Origin: Zelonia costaricensis | Taxonomy: Eukaryota; Euglenozoa; Kinetoplastea; Trypanosomatida; Trypanosomatidae | Direction: 5' to 3' | NCBI GenBank assembly: GCA_030849075.1 | Contig: JASAOO010003205.1 | Location: 1 to 28,687, forward strand | DNA: 28,687 bases | Shown here: positions 1-9,316 of the stretch, piece by piece | How the letters are laid out: every line of letters begins with the position of its first letter | How positions within the stretch are numbered: the stretch's first letter is position 1 | The notes under the pieces: model-generated | What the model was told of the DNA's origin: nothing | Databases searched by the model: none | What the model saw: the letters and a program-made list of their open reading frames with translations, nothing else | Position numbers and translations under genes: made by a program

Positions 1-22
1 GGGAGGGGGGGGGCGGCGGTAT

Positions 23-55
23 GGGGAAGGGAGAAAAAAAAAAGAAGCGAAGAGG
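23..55 (-). promoter_or_regulatory. Polypyrimidine tract, probable trans-splicing signal for a gene beyond the window
   Basis: The plus strand is almost pure purine here, including a run of ten A, so the transcript strand carries a C/T tract with a central U-run. No AG on the transcript strand follows within positions 1-22, so any acceptor lies outside the window. The role is inferred from the trypanosomatid rule that a polypyrimidine tract directs spliced-leader addition downstream and polyadenylation of the upstream gene. Confidence 0.4.
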
Positions 56-565
56 TCAGAGTGGGGGAGGGGAGGAGTGTGTTGCAGCTCTCGCTCTCGC
101 GCTGTTTCTTCTTCTTCCTCGTGACCTGCTTCGGCACAATTCACCGCTGGGCCACAGTGACGGCGGCAATAAAGAGCTTCTCACGGGGTCGAGCGACTGA
201 GGAAAGGGGGAGGCACACACAAACACACGCAAAAACAAGAATTGAGACTTCAACGCAGGACGCGCTTTTCGATTTGGCCTTTTTCGTTTTTTTTCTCAAC
301 GGAGGGTATTGCGATTTGGGGGTGGGGGGAGGCGGTGAGTCAATGGGAGAGCGCGCCGTGCGGGAAGGTACTTGTGTGCTTGCGTGTGTGGATGATGGGA
401 AGGGCGAGGAAGAGAAGAAGACAGAGGGCGTGTTGGAGAGGGAGAGGGGGTAGGTGGCGTGTAGGACTGCAGGGCACGCAAGCGTGAGGGGGGGGGGGAA
501 CCGGGGGAGGGGGGGGGGACGCGGGCAGTAGATCAACGTGTTGATGTACGTATGGAAGATGCGTT

Positions 566-583
566 TGTGTGTGTGTGTGTGTG
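566..583. repeat. (TG)9 microsatellite
   Basis: Perfect TG dinucleotide run on the plus strand, in the spacer downstream of the 822-aa gene. Confidence 0.95.
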
Positions 584-789
584 GTGATGCCAATGAGGGA
601 GAGGAGAGATCGGTAGGGCACGAAGCGAAGTCGTTGAAGAGCGGGTGACCGCTGACATGGCGTAGGAGAGTACGTGAGAGGGAGCAAGGGGAGGAGGGGG
701 GGTGCAAGAGATGCGTTCCCGGAGGATGCGTGTCGGCACAGGTGGCGCCGCGTCCATGGCTCTTCTTGTTTGTTTCTTGCTGTGCTCAG

Positions 790-814
<25 letters not shown>
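790..814. repeat. (AC)n microsatellite
   Basis: Perfect 25-nt AC run on the plus strand, in the same spacer as the TG run about 200 bp away but in opposite orientation. The two could pair as a long stem in single-stranded nucleic acid. Confidence 0.95.
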
Positions 815-821
<7 letters not shown>

Positions 822-1522
822 ATGGCGCATGTAGCAGTCAGGCAATGTGAGGAAGAAGCGAGAATGAACGAGACACTGGCGTACTCTGCACAGATAACAG
901 CATGAAGCGGAGAAACGTCGATGAAGAAAGGCGGGGGACGCAGGGAACGGTGGCAAGACCTGGGAACGACTCGGGGGAGGGGAGGGGGAGCAACGAGCCA
1001 AGCACAGCCTCGCAGCGGCATCTCAGGTGCACCCCCCCGCCCCCATTCCCCTCCCCTCGCCACAACACTTGCAGGAGCAGAGAAAAGAAGATGAAACACA
1101 GAAGAAGCGATCAGGAACCGGCGCGGACAAACCACACGCGTACAGAGAGCAAAGCCAGACCACATCTCTTCCCGTGTTTGCGAAGAGGAGGAGGAGTGAA
1201 GGAGTGGGGGGAGTGGGGTGCTGCAGGACATGCGCGCGGCAAGCAAAGAAGAAGAAGCGCTGCACCACAATGAGCTCGCAGCCACGGGACGCGTCGTGCC
1301 CACTCCCCCTTTTCCCAGTCCACGTTGCCCAGAGGAAGGCGAGTGCGACGGCACGCTCGCAGCACAAGAGCGGTTGAGGGAGAGAGATGGAGGGGGTGGG
1401 GAGGAGGGTGGGAACAGCGCTAGATGACGCTCGCGCGTGCTCTCCGTTCCTTCCACCCCACTACCCAGCCTCCCCCGCCGATCTGCCACCCCTCCCTCCT
1501 TGTCCCGCGCCGCATCGACGGC

Positions 1523-3991
1523 TCACACTTTCTCTTTCCCAGCACCCCGCGTCGCGTGGGCCGGCGCGCTGGTGGGGCGTCGGCGCAGCCGCAGCACGGC
1601 GTGTCGCGTGTCCACGACGTCCGCGTCCGACAGCGGTGGGGTGCTCGGGGCGTAGACGAGCTGCAGCTCCTCCGCTCGCAGTCGCAGCGCGCGGCCGACG
1701 GCGCTGCGCAGCAGGCTGTACTTTACATCGAGGATAGTCACCGGGTGCACCGCTGCAGCAGTCGCGACGGCGTGTGCGTGCGTGCCCTGCGTGGCAGGCT
1801 CCGGAGGCGCCACGAGCTCGACACGCCCCGCCGCGGTCAGCACCACCACCGACGTGCACGCATCCGCACGGCGCGTGGGCTGCCCGCTGTTGGCGTGGCG
1901 GTGCGCGGGGGTAGACTGCGCCGCGCCGCTCGCAGAGCTCGGTTGCGATTGTGAAGGTGTCGGCGGATGTGGGGCCTGCGGGGCTCGGAAGAGGGTACTC
2001 ACATACACCAGCGAGCTGCCAGGGCCGCCACTCGCGGGCACCTGCGGCTCGTCGCACGACCCGAGACGCCCACGTCCGTCCTCGCCAGCCGGCGCGGTCG
2101 AGTCCGCCGTGCCCACCCGCCTCGGTGCCGACGCCGCTGTGGCCGATGCGCGTCGCAGACTGAGTCGCAGGAAAGGGGCGGCGCCTGCCGTGGCGGGTGG
2201 CGGGGGGTGCACCGACGGCGCCGGGTGCTGCTCCGCCGTGTCCTTCTTCACAGCGGTGGTGCCGCCTTTCGTTTCCTGCGCAAGGAAGCTGCGCACGGCT
2301 GAGGGCAGCTGCAGCACCGCACTCGCCATGGCGGGCACGGCGCCGGCGCCGCCCCGCATCGCTGTCGGTCGCAGCGACTCCATGACCGCCGCTGCGTCCC
2401 TGCCTCGGATGCCCGTCGCGGCACTGGTGGTGTGCGGCGCGGCCCACGCCACGAGCGGTGCCGGTACTGGCACGGCGTGGAGGTCTGCCGCGTCGCTGAC
2501 GCCGTCACTTCTGTGGAGTTCGCTTTGCGGCCGTGGTGCGGGTGGCTGCGGCGGCGCGGCGGGCGAGGCCACCTCGCACCAGCACCCACGCAGCTGCACC
2601 CCACCATCGGGGTACGCAGCCTCCATGAAGCATGGCAGGTAGCCGTGATACAGGTCGCGCAAGATGGCCTCGTAGCCCACGTCGTAGCTCGCCGCAGGGC
2701 GCTGCTGCTGCTGCGCATGAGGCCCCATCTGGTGAGGAGGCAGGACGCCGCTGCTGGTCGGCATCTCGTACCCCGTCTCTCCCGCTTCGCCTTCCGGTGC
2801 GGCCGCAAAGACGAGCACGAGTGCCTCGCCGTAGCGAAGCGTCAGTCGGCTCGGCTGCAGCTCCGCCAGCGCGGCCTCTTGAGCACCCGGCTTCACTAGA
2901 AGGGCCGCGCGCGCGGTGGAGAGCGGCACGCGCGGCGGCGCGGGCTGCAGCTCCTTCAGCGTCCACCACAACAACATCGGCGGCGAGAGGGGCGGCGAAC
3001 CCACTGGCGGCGCCGGCAGCCGCCGTGCGAGGGCCTGTGCGGCCGCCACGTAGTTGCCATGCCGTGCCGTACCATTGCAGTCCACCAGCAGCACCGTGGC
3101 GCCGTCTGTGCACACCGTCACGGGTAGCAGCGGCACCCGCGCCATCTTGTGCATGCCGGCACGAGCCGCGGGCGATGCTGCGGAGGGAGGTACGTCGGTG
3201 GAGGCCGGCGCCGCCCCAGCAGAGGCCCACTGCCCAACGTCGGCCATGTGCAGGAATGTCGTCACGTCTTCGCCACACGCGACCGCCGTCACGCGGTTGA
3301 GCCGCGCCACGGCCCGCAGGAACTGTGAGGCGGTGGCGCGGTACGTGCCAGGCAGCCCCACCGCGTGCGCCGCAAGGTCCGCCGGGTGATGCGGCACGGC
3401 GGCGTCGGTAGCTGCACGCGCCGCTGGCAGCTCGGTCGGTGTAGAGGCCGCAGCTGCCGCCACTGCTGGTGCTGATGGGGCAGTGCCTGTTGTGGTGCGT
3501 CGCGACTGCAGGGCCCGCATCCCGCTCTGCCGCCACCCTCCCACTGCGGCGTTGCCGGCCGGTGTGGGGGCCGGCGGGGGGTATGGGTTTCGGGTCTCAT
3601 CCGAAGCCGCCGCATGTGACGGCGCGTCGTGCTCTTGTTGTTTATGTGGTGGCCTTAGTGACAACGACGCCCTCGCCTCGCTGGCCGCCACGCCTTGGCT
3701 TGCGCATCGACTTGTCAGCGCTGCACTTGGCGGAGCGGCGGCTGACGATGCCGCTGCAGGCCGCGGTGGAGGTGCCACCGGAGCTGGGCGGCAGCCTCCA
3801 GTGATGGCCGAACCCAGCGACGCACGCCGCCCATTTGCGGCTGTGCGTGGCGATGATGGAAGCGGCGCGGGTGCTGGTGCGGGTGCGGGGTCTGGTGTGA
3901 TGTGCGAGGGGAGGGGAGCGAGGTGGTGCTGACGCGGGCGGGGCGGTAAAGACGGCCTGCGCAGCTCCCCGGCTTTGGCTGCGCCTGTCAT
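1523..3991 (-). CDS. Conserved-type hypothetical protein, 822 aa, possible C-terminal ubiquitin-like (DWNN-type) domain
   Basis: I do not recognise this protein as a whole. The frame remains open to a GTG at 4009, but the first ATG is at 3991, giving a start MTGAAKAGEL and a TGA stop at 1523-1525. Residues 1 to about 180 are Pro/Ala/Ser-rich and probably disordered, with an AP repeat near residues 35-43. A more ordered region with hydrophobic patterning follows at about 200-460 (for example VTVCTDGATVLLVDCNG and YDVGYEAILRDLYHGYLPC). A second disordered linker runs to about 710. Residues 714-806 have alternating strand-helix-strand hydrophobicity, with VTILDVKYSLLR, then LQLVYAP, then VLRLRRRP. 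The spacing resembles the DWNN ubiquitin-like fold of RBBP6/Mpe1, although that domain is normally N-terminal. The tail is basic (GAGKEKV). That the frame is a gene is well supported by length and amino-acid patterning; the domain call is tentative. Confidence 0.8.
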   Translation of the reverse strand: MTGAAKAGELRRPSLPPRPRQHHLAPLPSHITPDPAPAPAPAPLPSSPRTAANGRRASLGSAITGGCRPAPVAPPPRPAAASSAAAPPSAALTSRCASQGVAASEARASLSLRPPHKQQEHDAPSHAAASDETRNPYPPPAPTPAGNAAVGGWRQSGMRALQSRRTTTGTAPSAPAVAAAAASTPTELPAARAATDAAVPHHPADLAAHAVGLPGTYRATASQFLRAVARLNRVTAVACGEDVTTFLHMADVGQWASAGAAPASTDVPPSAASPAARAGMHKMARVPLLPVTVCTDGATVLLVDCNGTARHGNYVAAAQALARRLPAPPVGSPPLSPPMLLWWTLKELQPAPPRVPLSTARAALLVKPGAQEAALAELQPSRLTLRYGEALVLVFAAAPEGEAGETGYEMPTSSGVLPPHQMGPHAQQQQRPAASYDVGYEAILRDLYHGYLPCFMEAAYPDGGVQLRGCWCEVASPAAPPQPPAPRPQSELHRSDGVSDAADLHAVPVPAPLVAWAAPHTTSAATGIRGRDAAAVMESLRPTAMRGGAGAVPAMASAVLQLPSAVRSFLAQETKGGTTAVKKDTAEQHPAPSVHPPPPATAGAAPFLRLSLRRASATAASAPRRVGTADSTAPAGEDGRGRLGSCDEPQVPASGGPGSSLVYVSTLFRAPQAPHPPTPSQSQPSSASGAAQSTPAHRHANSGQPTRRADACTSVVVLTAAGRVELVAPPEPATQGTHAHAVATAAAVHPVTILDVKYSLLRSAVGRALRLRAEELQLVYAPSTPPLSDADVVDTRHAVLRLRRRPTSAPAHATRGAGKEKV

Positions 3992-4040
3992 CCCCCACAC
4001 ACTCAACACGGTGCGTCTCTACTCCCACTGTACGGGCGAG

Positions 4041-4058
4041 TGTGTGTGTGTGTGTGTG
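4041..4058. repeat. (TG)9 microsatellite in the presumed 5' UTR of the 822-aa gene
   Basis: Perfect TG run on the plus strand, reading as (CA)9 on the transcript, about 50 nt upstream of the ATG at 3991. Confidence 0.9.
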
Positions 4059-4133
4059 ACGGCACGTGTTCTTCTTTTGGTTATTTTTCGGAATTCGCAA
4101 AGACACGGTTGCCAGTCCGTGCTTGACGACTTC

Positions 4134-4135
4134 CT
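4134..4135 (-). promoter_or_regulatory. Candidate spliced-leader acceptor AG for the 822-aa gene
   Basis: On the transcript strand a C/T-rich tract (about 4143-4168) is followed by its first AG at 4135-4134. Use of this site would give a 5' UTR of about 142 nt. That stretch contains no ATG before 3991 and includes a (CA)9 run. Other AGs lie closer to the start, so the choice is a prediction. Confidence 0.35.
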
Positions 4136-4310
4136 CCGTAGCCACGGGGGAGCAGAAAAGATGTGAAGCGCTCCGCCGCCTCCGTGCACGTCGGTGGTGC
4201 GTGACGCGGCAGCGCGATCTACAAAATGGCGAACACAAGAAACGCACTCGATCCGCACCCACGCCTACTCCGGTGTTACGTCAAAAACAAAAAAACAACA
4301 ACGAGAGCTG

Positions 4311-4325
4311 TGTGTGTGTGTGTGT
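4311..4325. repeat. (TG)n microsatellite
   Basis: 15-nt TG run on the plus strand in the spacer. Confidence 0.9.
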
Positions 4326-4690
4326 AAATGAGTCGACGATGGAAGCGACCAAGTACGGAAACGTGTGCACGGCTCGTCAATGAAGAGCAACGTAAGGAAG
4401 AGTGGAAATAAAAAGGGAGAGAGGCACCGAGAAGGTCGACAGGAAGTGGGAGGGGCGGTGAGCGCGTGGGGGGAGGGGGGGGGGAGATGGCCACGGATAT
4501 GTGCGTTTGCTTGTACGTGTATGTACGTGTGTGTGTGTGTATGTGTGCACAGTGGGAAGGGGGGGGGGAACCGGGCAGAAAAGACTGACTTCGATCGCAG
4601 AGTTTGAAGCATCAACGATGCCGCAGTTCTTCAGGTGCCCACTGGATCAGCGCATCAGCGATCGTACAAATGTATGTGTTTTTGTGTGTC

Positions 4691-4711
4691 TGTGTGTGTG
4701 TGTGTGTGTGT
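4691..4711. repeat. (TG)n microsatellite
   Basis: 21-nt perfect TG run, preceded by an imperfect TG stretch from about 4683. Confidence 0.95.
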
Positions 4712-4910
4712 CGATGCGCGCGTGTGCACTGGGCAGTGATGAGAGAAGGGGCGAGGTAAACGCGTACGTGGGTGTCAGTCCAGAAGTGAGGGTGACCGGG
4801 ACGGAGGGCAAGAGGGGGGGGGGGATGTGTGGGCAAGGAAGTGCACATTCGGGAAGACCGTATCAGCGTAGTTGAGGCACACTTGGGACGGGGGAGAGAG
4901 TGGAGGCGGA

Positions 4911-4933
4911 GGGAGGAGGGAGGAGGGAGGAGG
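4911..4933 (+). repeat. GGGAGGA tandem repeat, three units
   Basis: Three tandem copies of a 7-nt purine unit on the plus strand. On the transcript strand it is a pure pyrimidine tract that could act as a splicing signal; on the plus strand the repeated G-runs could form a quadruplex. Confidence 0.7.
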
Positions 4934-5096
4934 TACAGGGGCGCTGGTGTTGTGAGGGACGCAACCGAGCGCGGGGGACAGAGAAGGAGCGGGCGGCGCA
5001 GCGGCTTGATGGCTCGCGATGGTGGACTGCGCCTTCGGGACCACGGCGGGCGTTCGGTACCTTCCCGCTCACCCCTCTTCACCGCCCTCTCCCACG

Positions 5097-5114
5097 CACA
5101 CACACACACACACA
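5097..5114. repeat. (CA)9 microsatellite
   Basis: Perfect 18-nt CA run on the plus strand. Confidence 0.9.
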
Positions 5115-5672
5115 AACTAAGAACACCGCGCTCTCCCACCGCCCCTCCGCCCCTCCCCTGCACGAGAGGAGGCACGGCAAGACACTGTCAGAACGTGTTC
5201 CTCCATGACTCCAGAGGTGCTCCCCCCCCCCATATGCAGTCCACACGGGCAAGGCCACAGTGTCCATCTTCCCTCGCTTCTCCCCCCCCTTCGCGCACAC
5301 CCACAGCGAAGGCTGCGCCATTGTCGAACCTCCTTTTTTCGCCGTCTTGCGGATGGTCGGCGCCATCCCGCTCTTCCGTGTGTGTTGTTCCTTTGGGTGC
5401 TCATTGTGGGGAGGGGTTGGTGTGTTCGCTTTTGTTTTTGTTTGTTCGTTTGGGGAGGAAGGTGAGTTCATTACGGTAGCCGAAGAAGCGCCCACACGCC
5501 ACGAAGGTGGTCACACTCGAAAATCACAGAAAGGGAGGAGAGGACCACGCACACCAATACGCGTAACACACAGACACAGACACAGACACACACAGACATG
5601 CACGAGAAAGGTGCATAGCACAGACAATATCCAAAAAAGAAAAAGAAGACACATCAACCCATCCAATAGCAA

Positions 5673-5700
5673 ACACACACACACACACACGCACACACAC
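5673..5700. repeat. (AC)n microsatellite with one interruption
   Basis: 28-nt AC run broken once by G at 5691, followed closely by an A-run near 5705. Confidence 0.9.
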
Positions 5701-6272
5701 GAGAAAAAAAAAAGCGAAGGCAAAGACAATCAGTGGGCACCATGACAACAGCAACGGCAGAGCGGTCCCCATCTCACCACCCGGCGCGTGGAGAGCGGTG
5801 GAGGGGAGGGAGGGGCGGGCGGAGAGGGGGGGGGGGTGAGGAGGAAGTGAAGGCACTTGCACATCGGCAACCAGCGAGCTGCACGAACGAGAAGCAGCTG
5901 CGCGGGACCGCCCCCCGAGCTACTCAGGCAACACAAAGCGAAGGGGGAAGAATGGTGGCCGGCGGGACCCCGTGATGCAGCCAAGCCATGCGTGGCCCCC
6001 CCCCCCACTCAGCGCACATCCCGCTCACGCGTGTGTCGACGAGGCAGAGGGTGTGCAGGGGCGGGAGAAAGGAGGGGGGGGAAGTGTTGGAGTGATGGAG
6101 AGGAGGGGGCGTGGTGTGGAATGAGTCCGGCGGCACGAAGAAGGTATACATAGGCGAGACGAGAAACAATACGAAAAACAACAAACGAAAAGGGGAGAGA
6201 AAACAGGCGCCGTCGCCCCTTATCGCCGGCGTAGAAAGGGGTGCAGAGACACAGCCACAAACACAAACACAC

Positions 6273-6293
6273 CACACACACACACACACACAC
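6273..6293. repeat. (CA)n microsatellite
   Basis: 21-nt perfect CA run on the plus strand in the spacer. Confidence 0.95.
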
Positions 6294-9050
6294 GCAAACA
6301 CACTCCAAACTCAAACAGGTACAAGACGGAACTTCACCAATGCGTGGTGCAACCGCGTCGTACAGGAGGCTGCCACAAACGACACACGCATGCGCCACAG
6401 AATGCACGACAACGCGTGAGGCAGGGTGTGGGAGACGCGCGCAATGTCGCCCACCGCGTCGAAGCAAGGACGGAATCGAGGCGCGGGAAAGACAAAAGAA
6501 AAAAAGAAGATGTGCCAGTCAGATCCACATAGAACTAACACTCGGCCAGAAGAGAGGAGAGGAGGTGCGCGCAGACACACACGCGCGGGGGAGGGAGGGA
6601 GGGGAATAGAGAGAGAGCAGGATCTGTTGGGCGGGCGGGGAGGGAGGGACGACGGCGATGACGACGGCGGCGGCGCACGCAGGACGGCAAAGGCTGAGTG
6701 GATATCGCAAAGAGGGGGGGGGGGCGCGAAGAAAAGAAAACGCGGAGCGGCTCGTCTGCAATGCAGCTCCACCGTGAGCAGCAGGGTTGACGCCCCATCC
6801 CTCTCTGTCTCCACATTCCTCCCCCCTCGCCTTCATACCCTCACCGTCGCCCGGTCTTTTTTCCCGTTTCTCGCCTCTGTCCCGCTCTGCCTGCAGCACC
6901 GACCCCAAAGCCGTTCCCCGAAATGTACCGCCACAAGAGAAAGCGGGGAGGGGGCGGAGGGGTGCAAGGACGGGAAAGGCTCATCAAAGGAGGCGGCAGC
7001 TGCTTCCTCAAAGATGCGTGTACTCATGCCATCCCGTGCCGTGTGTGCTGTGCCTCGCAGACCTGCCTGCTGCCGAGCCTACTTGATCCTTCTCCCTCTC
7101 CCTCTCTATCCTCGTCCTCACACGACCGGCACGGATGCGCATCTACACAAGACAGGTTCGCACCACGCAACACGCAGGCCAGCAAGCTCACAGAGACACA
7201 CACACACAACACGACACACACACGCACTGACGCAGACACAGAAGCGAAAACAAAAAAAAAAAAACAAAGCGCGTTGCCCAGCAAGACGTGTAGGATGTAC
7301 AAATAAGTAAACCGGGAAAAGGGAGAAGGAGGGGTCGACGGCAATGAGAGATGTGCGAGGAAGGACGAGTGGGAGTGACATCGGTGTACGTGGTATGAGA
7401 GGACCACGGGGGAGGGGCCGCGAGGGCGCACGCATGCACGCACACACGGACTTCGCCACCCCCCCCCCCATCGACTCACACTGGCCTCCCCCCTCCCCAT
7501 CCTCTTGTTCGTCCTTCTCACCGTCTCCTCATCGTCTTTGGCCTTTTTTCTTCTTTTTGCTGCAGTGGCGCGCGTGCTTAGTTACACAGTTTTAGGTGGT
7601 GCTCTTTTCCGCGCGGTGCTCAGCCTCTAAACGGGTGCGGGCGTCGGTGTGTGTTCGTGTCCGTGTGCGTGTGTGTGTGTGTGGCGGGAGGGAGGGAGGT
7701 GGCGGCAGTGACAACGCGCCTAGACCCTCAGTGCTCCATCCGTAAGGGAAAAAAAAAAGAAATCCTGCGCAGCGTCTTCGACTTGCTCGCGAATGCAAGC
7801 AGCACGTCCTTTGCATCTTCTCCGTCAGTACGACGACGCCCCCCCCCCTCAGTTCTTCTCGTCATCGAGACCGCTGCACATCCCTCCTCACGCTTTGATG
7901 CTTTGGCGTTGTGCCCGCCGCTTACCTCCAGCCCTGCTCGTCATGCCTTTGTTTCCCTCATCGCCTTCGAACCTTATGATCACCATCAAGGGCTAGCCGC
8001 GTGCGGTGCGGTACGCGACCGACACCAACACCCCCCCCCTACCGCACCTGGCCGCATGCACGGGAGGTGAGGGGAGGGGGACACGGGGACACGGGGGCGA
8101 TAGGGGCCGGTGTGCACAGCGGCAGTGATCGAGATAACGCCACACCAAGAGGGCTTGAGACAGCGAGTGCGTCTGTGTGTGCTTGTGTGTTTGTGTGTGT
8201 GCCGGTACAGGTGAGCCTCCTCCTCGATAAAGCTCGGCGAGACCCACAGGCAGTGTACTTGACTGCATGGGCATCTCCGCGCTTTGTGTAAGGATCAAGA
8301 CGTACACACACACACATACATACACGTACACCACTGGCATCAAGCCAGCTGGTGGGGGAAAGGTAGGGGAAGCCAGACAGTTCACAAACGAAAAAGAAAA
8401 CGCTGCGCCACCCCCCCCCCCACACACACACGCAAGCATCAGCATGTCAAGAAGATATAAAAGGGAGGGGGGAAGAGGGAGGGAGCGTTGCCTCTGGGTG
8501 TATGAGAGAAGCATGCGTCCACTGGTACCGCCGTCCTCGCCACACAGAGACAGACACGGGCACCCGCAGCGTGACACACACACAGCACCGCCACCCCCTC
8601 CTCCCCCGCCCACTGATGCCACCACCGCGCCGCTCGTGTCCGCTGGTGCTTCAAGACGCACGCGGCACACAGCCCAAAGCAAGACGGCAGGTTTTCTCTT
8701 TCTCTCCAACGCCAGCGGAGCGCGGACGCACTCATCAACGTACGTGTGCGTGTTGGAGCAAAGAGAATGGGGGAGGGGAGAGGGAGAAGCGCGGAGCGAG
8801 CACCTGGGGTGATACGTTCCAGCACACGGCCATGCACACACACACGCACACACACAGCACGTCTGACATCATCGCGGCTGGCGGGAGACACAACCAAGAA
8901 CAGAGAAGCGGTGAGGGCGTACAGTGAGAAGGGAGCTAAAATACCGAGGAGGAGGCAGCGAGAAGGCAGGGCCGGTCGGGGGGGGGTCATAATGGCATCG
9001 GCACGAGATGCAGGAGGGATGCCGGAAGGTGTGCGAGGAGGGGTGGGGGT

Positions 9051-9064
9051 GGGGGGGGGGGGGG
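9051..9064 (+). repeat. G14 homopolymer
   Basis: Uninterrupted run of fourteen G, preceded by GGGTGGGGGT. The exact length is vulnerable to sequencing error, and the tract is a strong quadruplex candidate. Confidence 0.85.
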
Positions 9065-9273
9065 AGGCCAGAGAGCGACAGACAGAAAGATAACGAGCGG
9101 GCCATGAAGCCGCAGAGGGGCATACGCGGAAAGGGAAACAGACGTGAGCCACAGACACACAAACACAAACACACACGCAATTGGCCAGACTCAAAAGGCG
9201 ATGTTCACGCACGTGGCACAACACGTAGGCGCATCAAGCACCATCAGACATGCGTTCAACTATATATAAAATG

Positions 9274-9281
9274 TATATACA
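9274..9281 (-). promoter_or_regulatory. Pumilio/PUF-type element UGUAUAUA in the PP4R1-like 3' UTR
   Basis: The transcript strand reads TGTATATA, an exact match to the general PUF recognition pattern UGUANAUA, 35 nt after the stop codon at 9317. It sits in an A/T island (about 9259-9284) that stands out in GC-rich surroundings and could also fold into a small A/U hairpin. Trypanosomatids have many PUF proteins and regulate genes mainly after transcription. Binding here is inferred, not shown. Confidence 0.4.
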
Positions 9282-9316
9282 GATAGGGAGAGATCGATGG
9301 GGAGCGCGTACCTCAT

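Larger units (their letters stand above)
1..1522. other. Gene-free 3' flank of the 822-aa gene
   Basis: No open frame here has the composition of a real protein; the frames on both strands are Cys/Val or Pro/Ser/Thr-rich translations of (GT/CA)n and purine/pyrimidine tracts. On the minus strand this should be the 3' UTR and intergenic spacer of the gene ending at 1523, followed near position 55 by a polypyrimidine tract that may serve the next gene beyond the window. Confidence 0.7.
3992..9316. other. 5.3-kb gene-free spacer between the PP4R1-like and 822-aa genes
   Basis: This is unusually long for a trypanosomatid spacer. It holds many microsatellites, poly-G and poly-A runs and polypurine blocks on the plus strand. 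All open frames inside it on either strand translate to low-complexity peptides such as runs of CVCVCV, THTHTH or PPPPSS, with no coherent domain. It probably contains the 3' UTR of the PP4R1-like gene and the 5' UTR of the 822-aa gene. A small ORF or non-coding RNA cannot be excluded. Confidence 0.6.

Noticed and set aside
8439..9224. Minus-strand frame of 261 codons in the 5.3-kb spacer
   Set aside because: It is Cys/Val and Pro/Ser low-complexity sequence created by (CA)n and pyrimidine tracts. Similar frames at 18075-18920 and 21338-22189 were rejected for the same reason.
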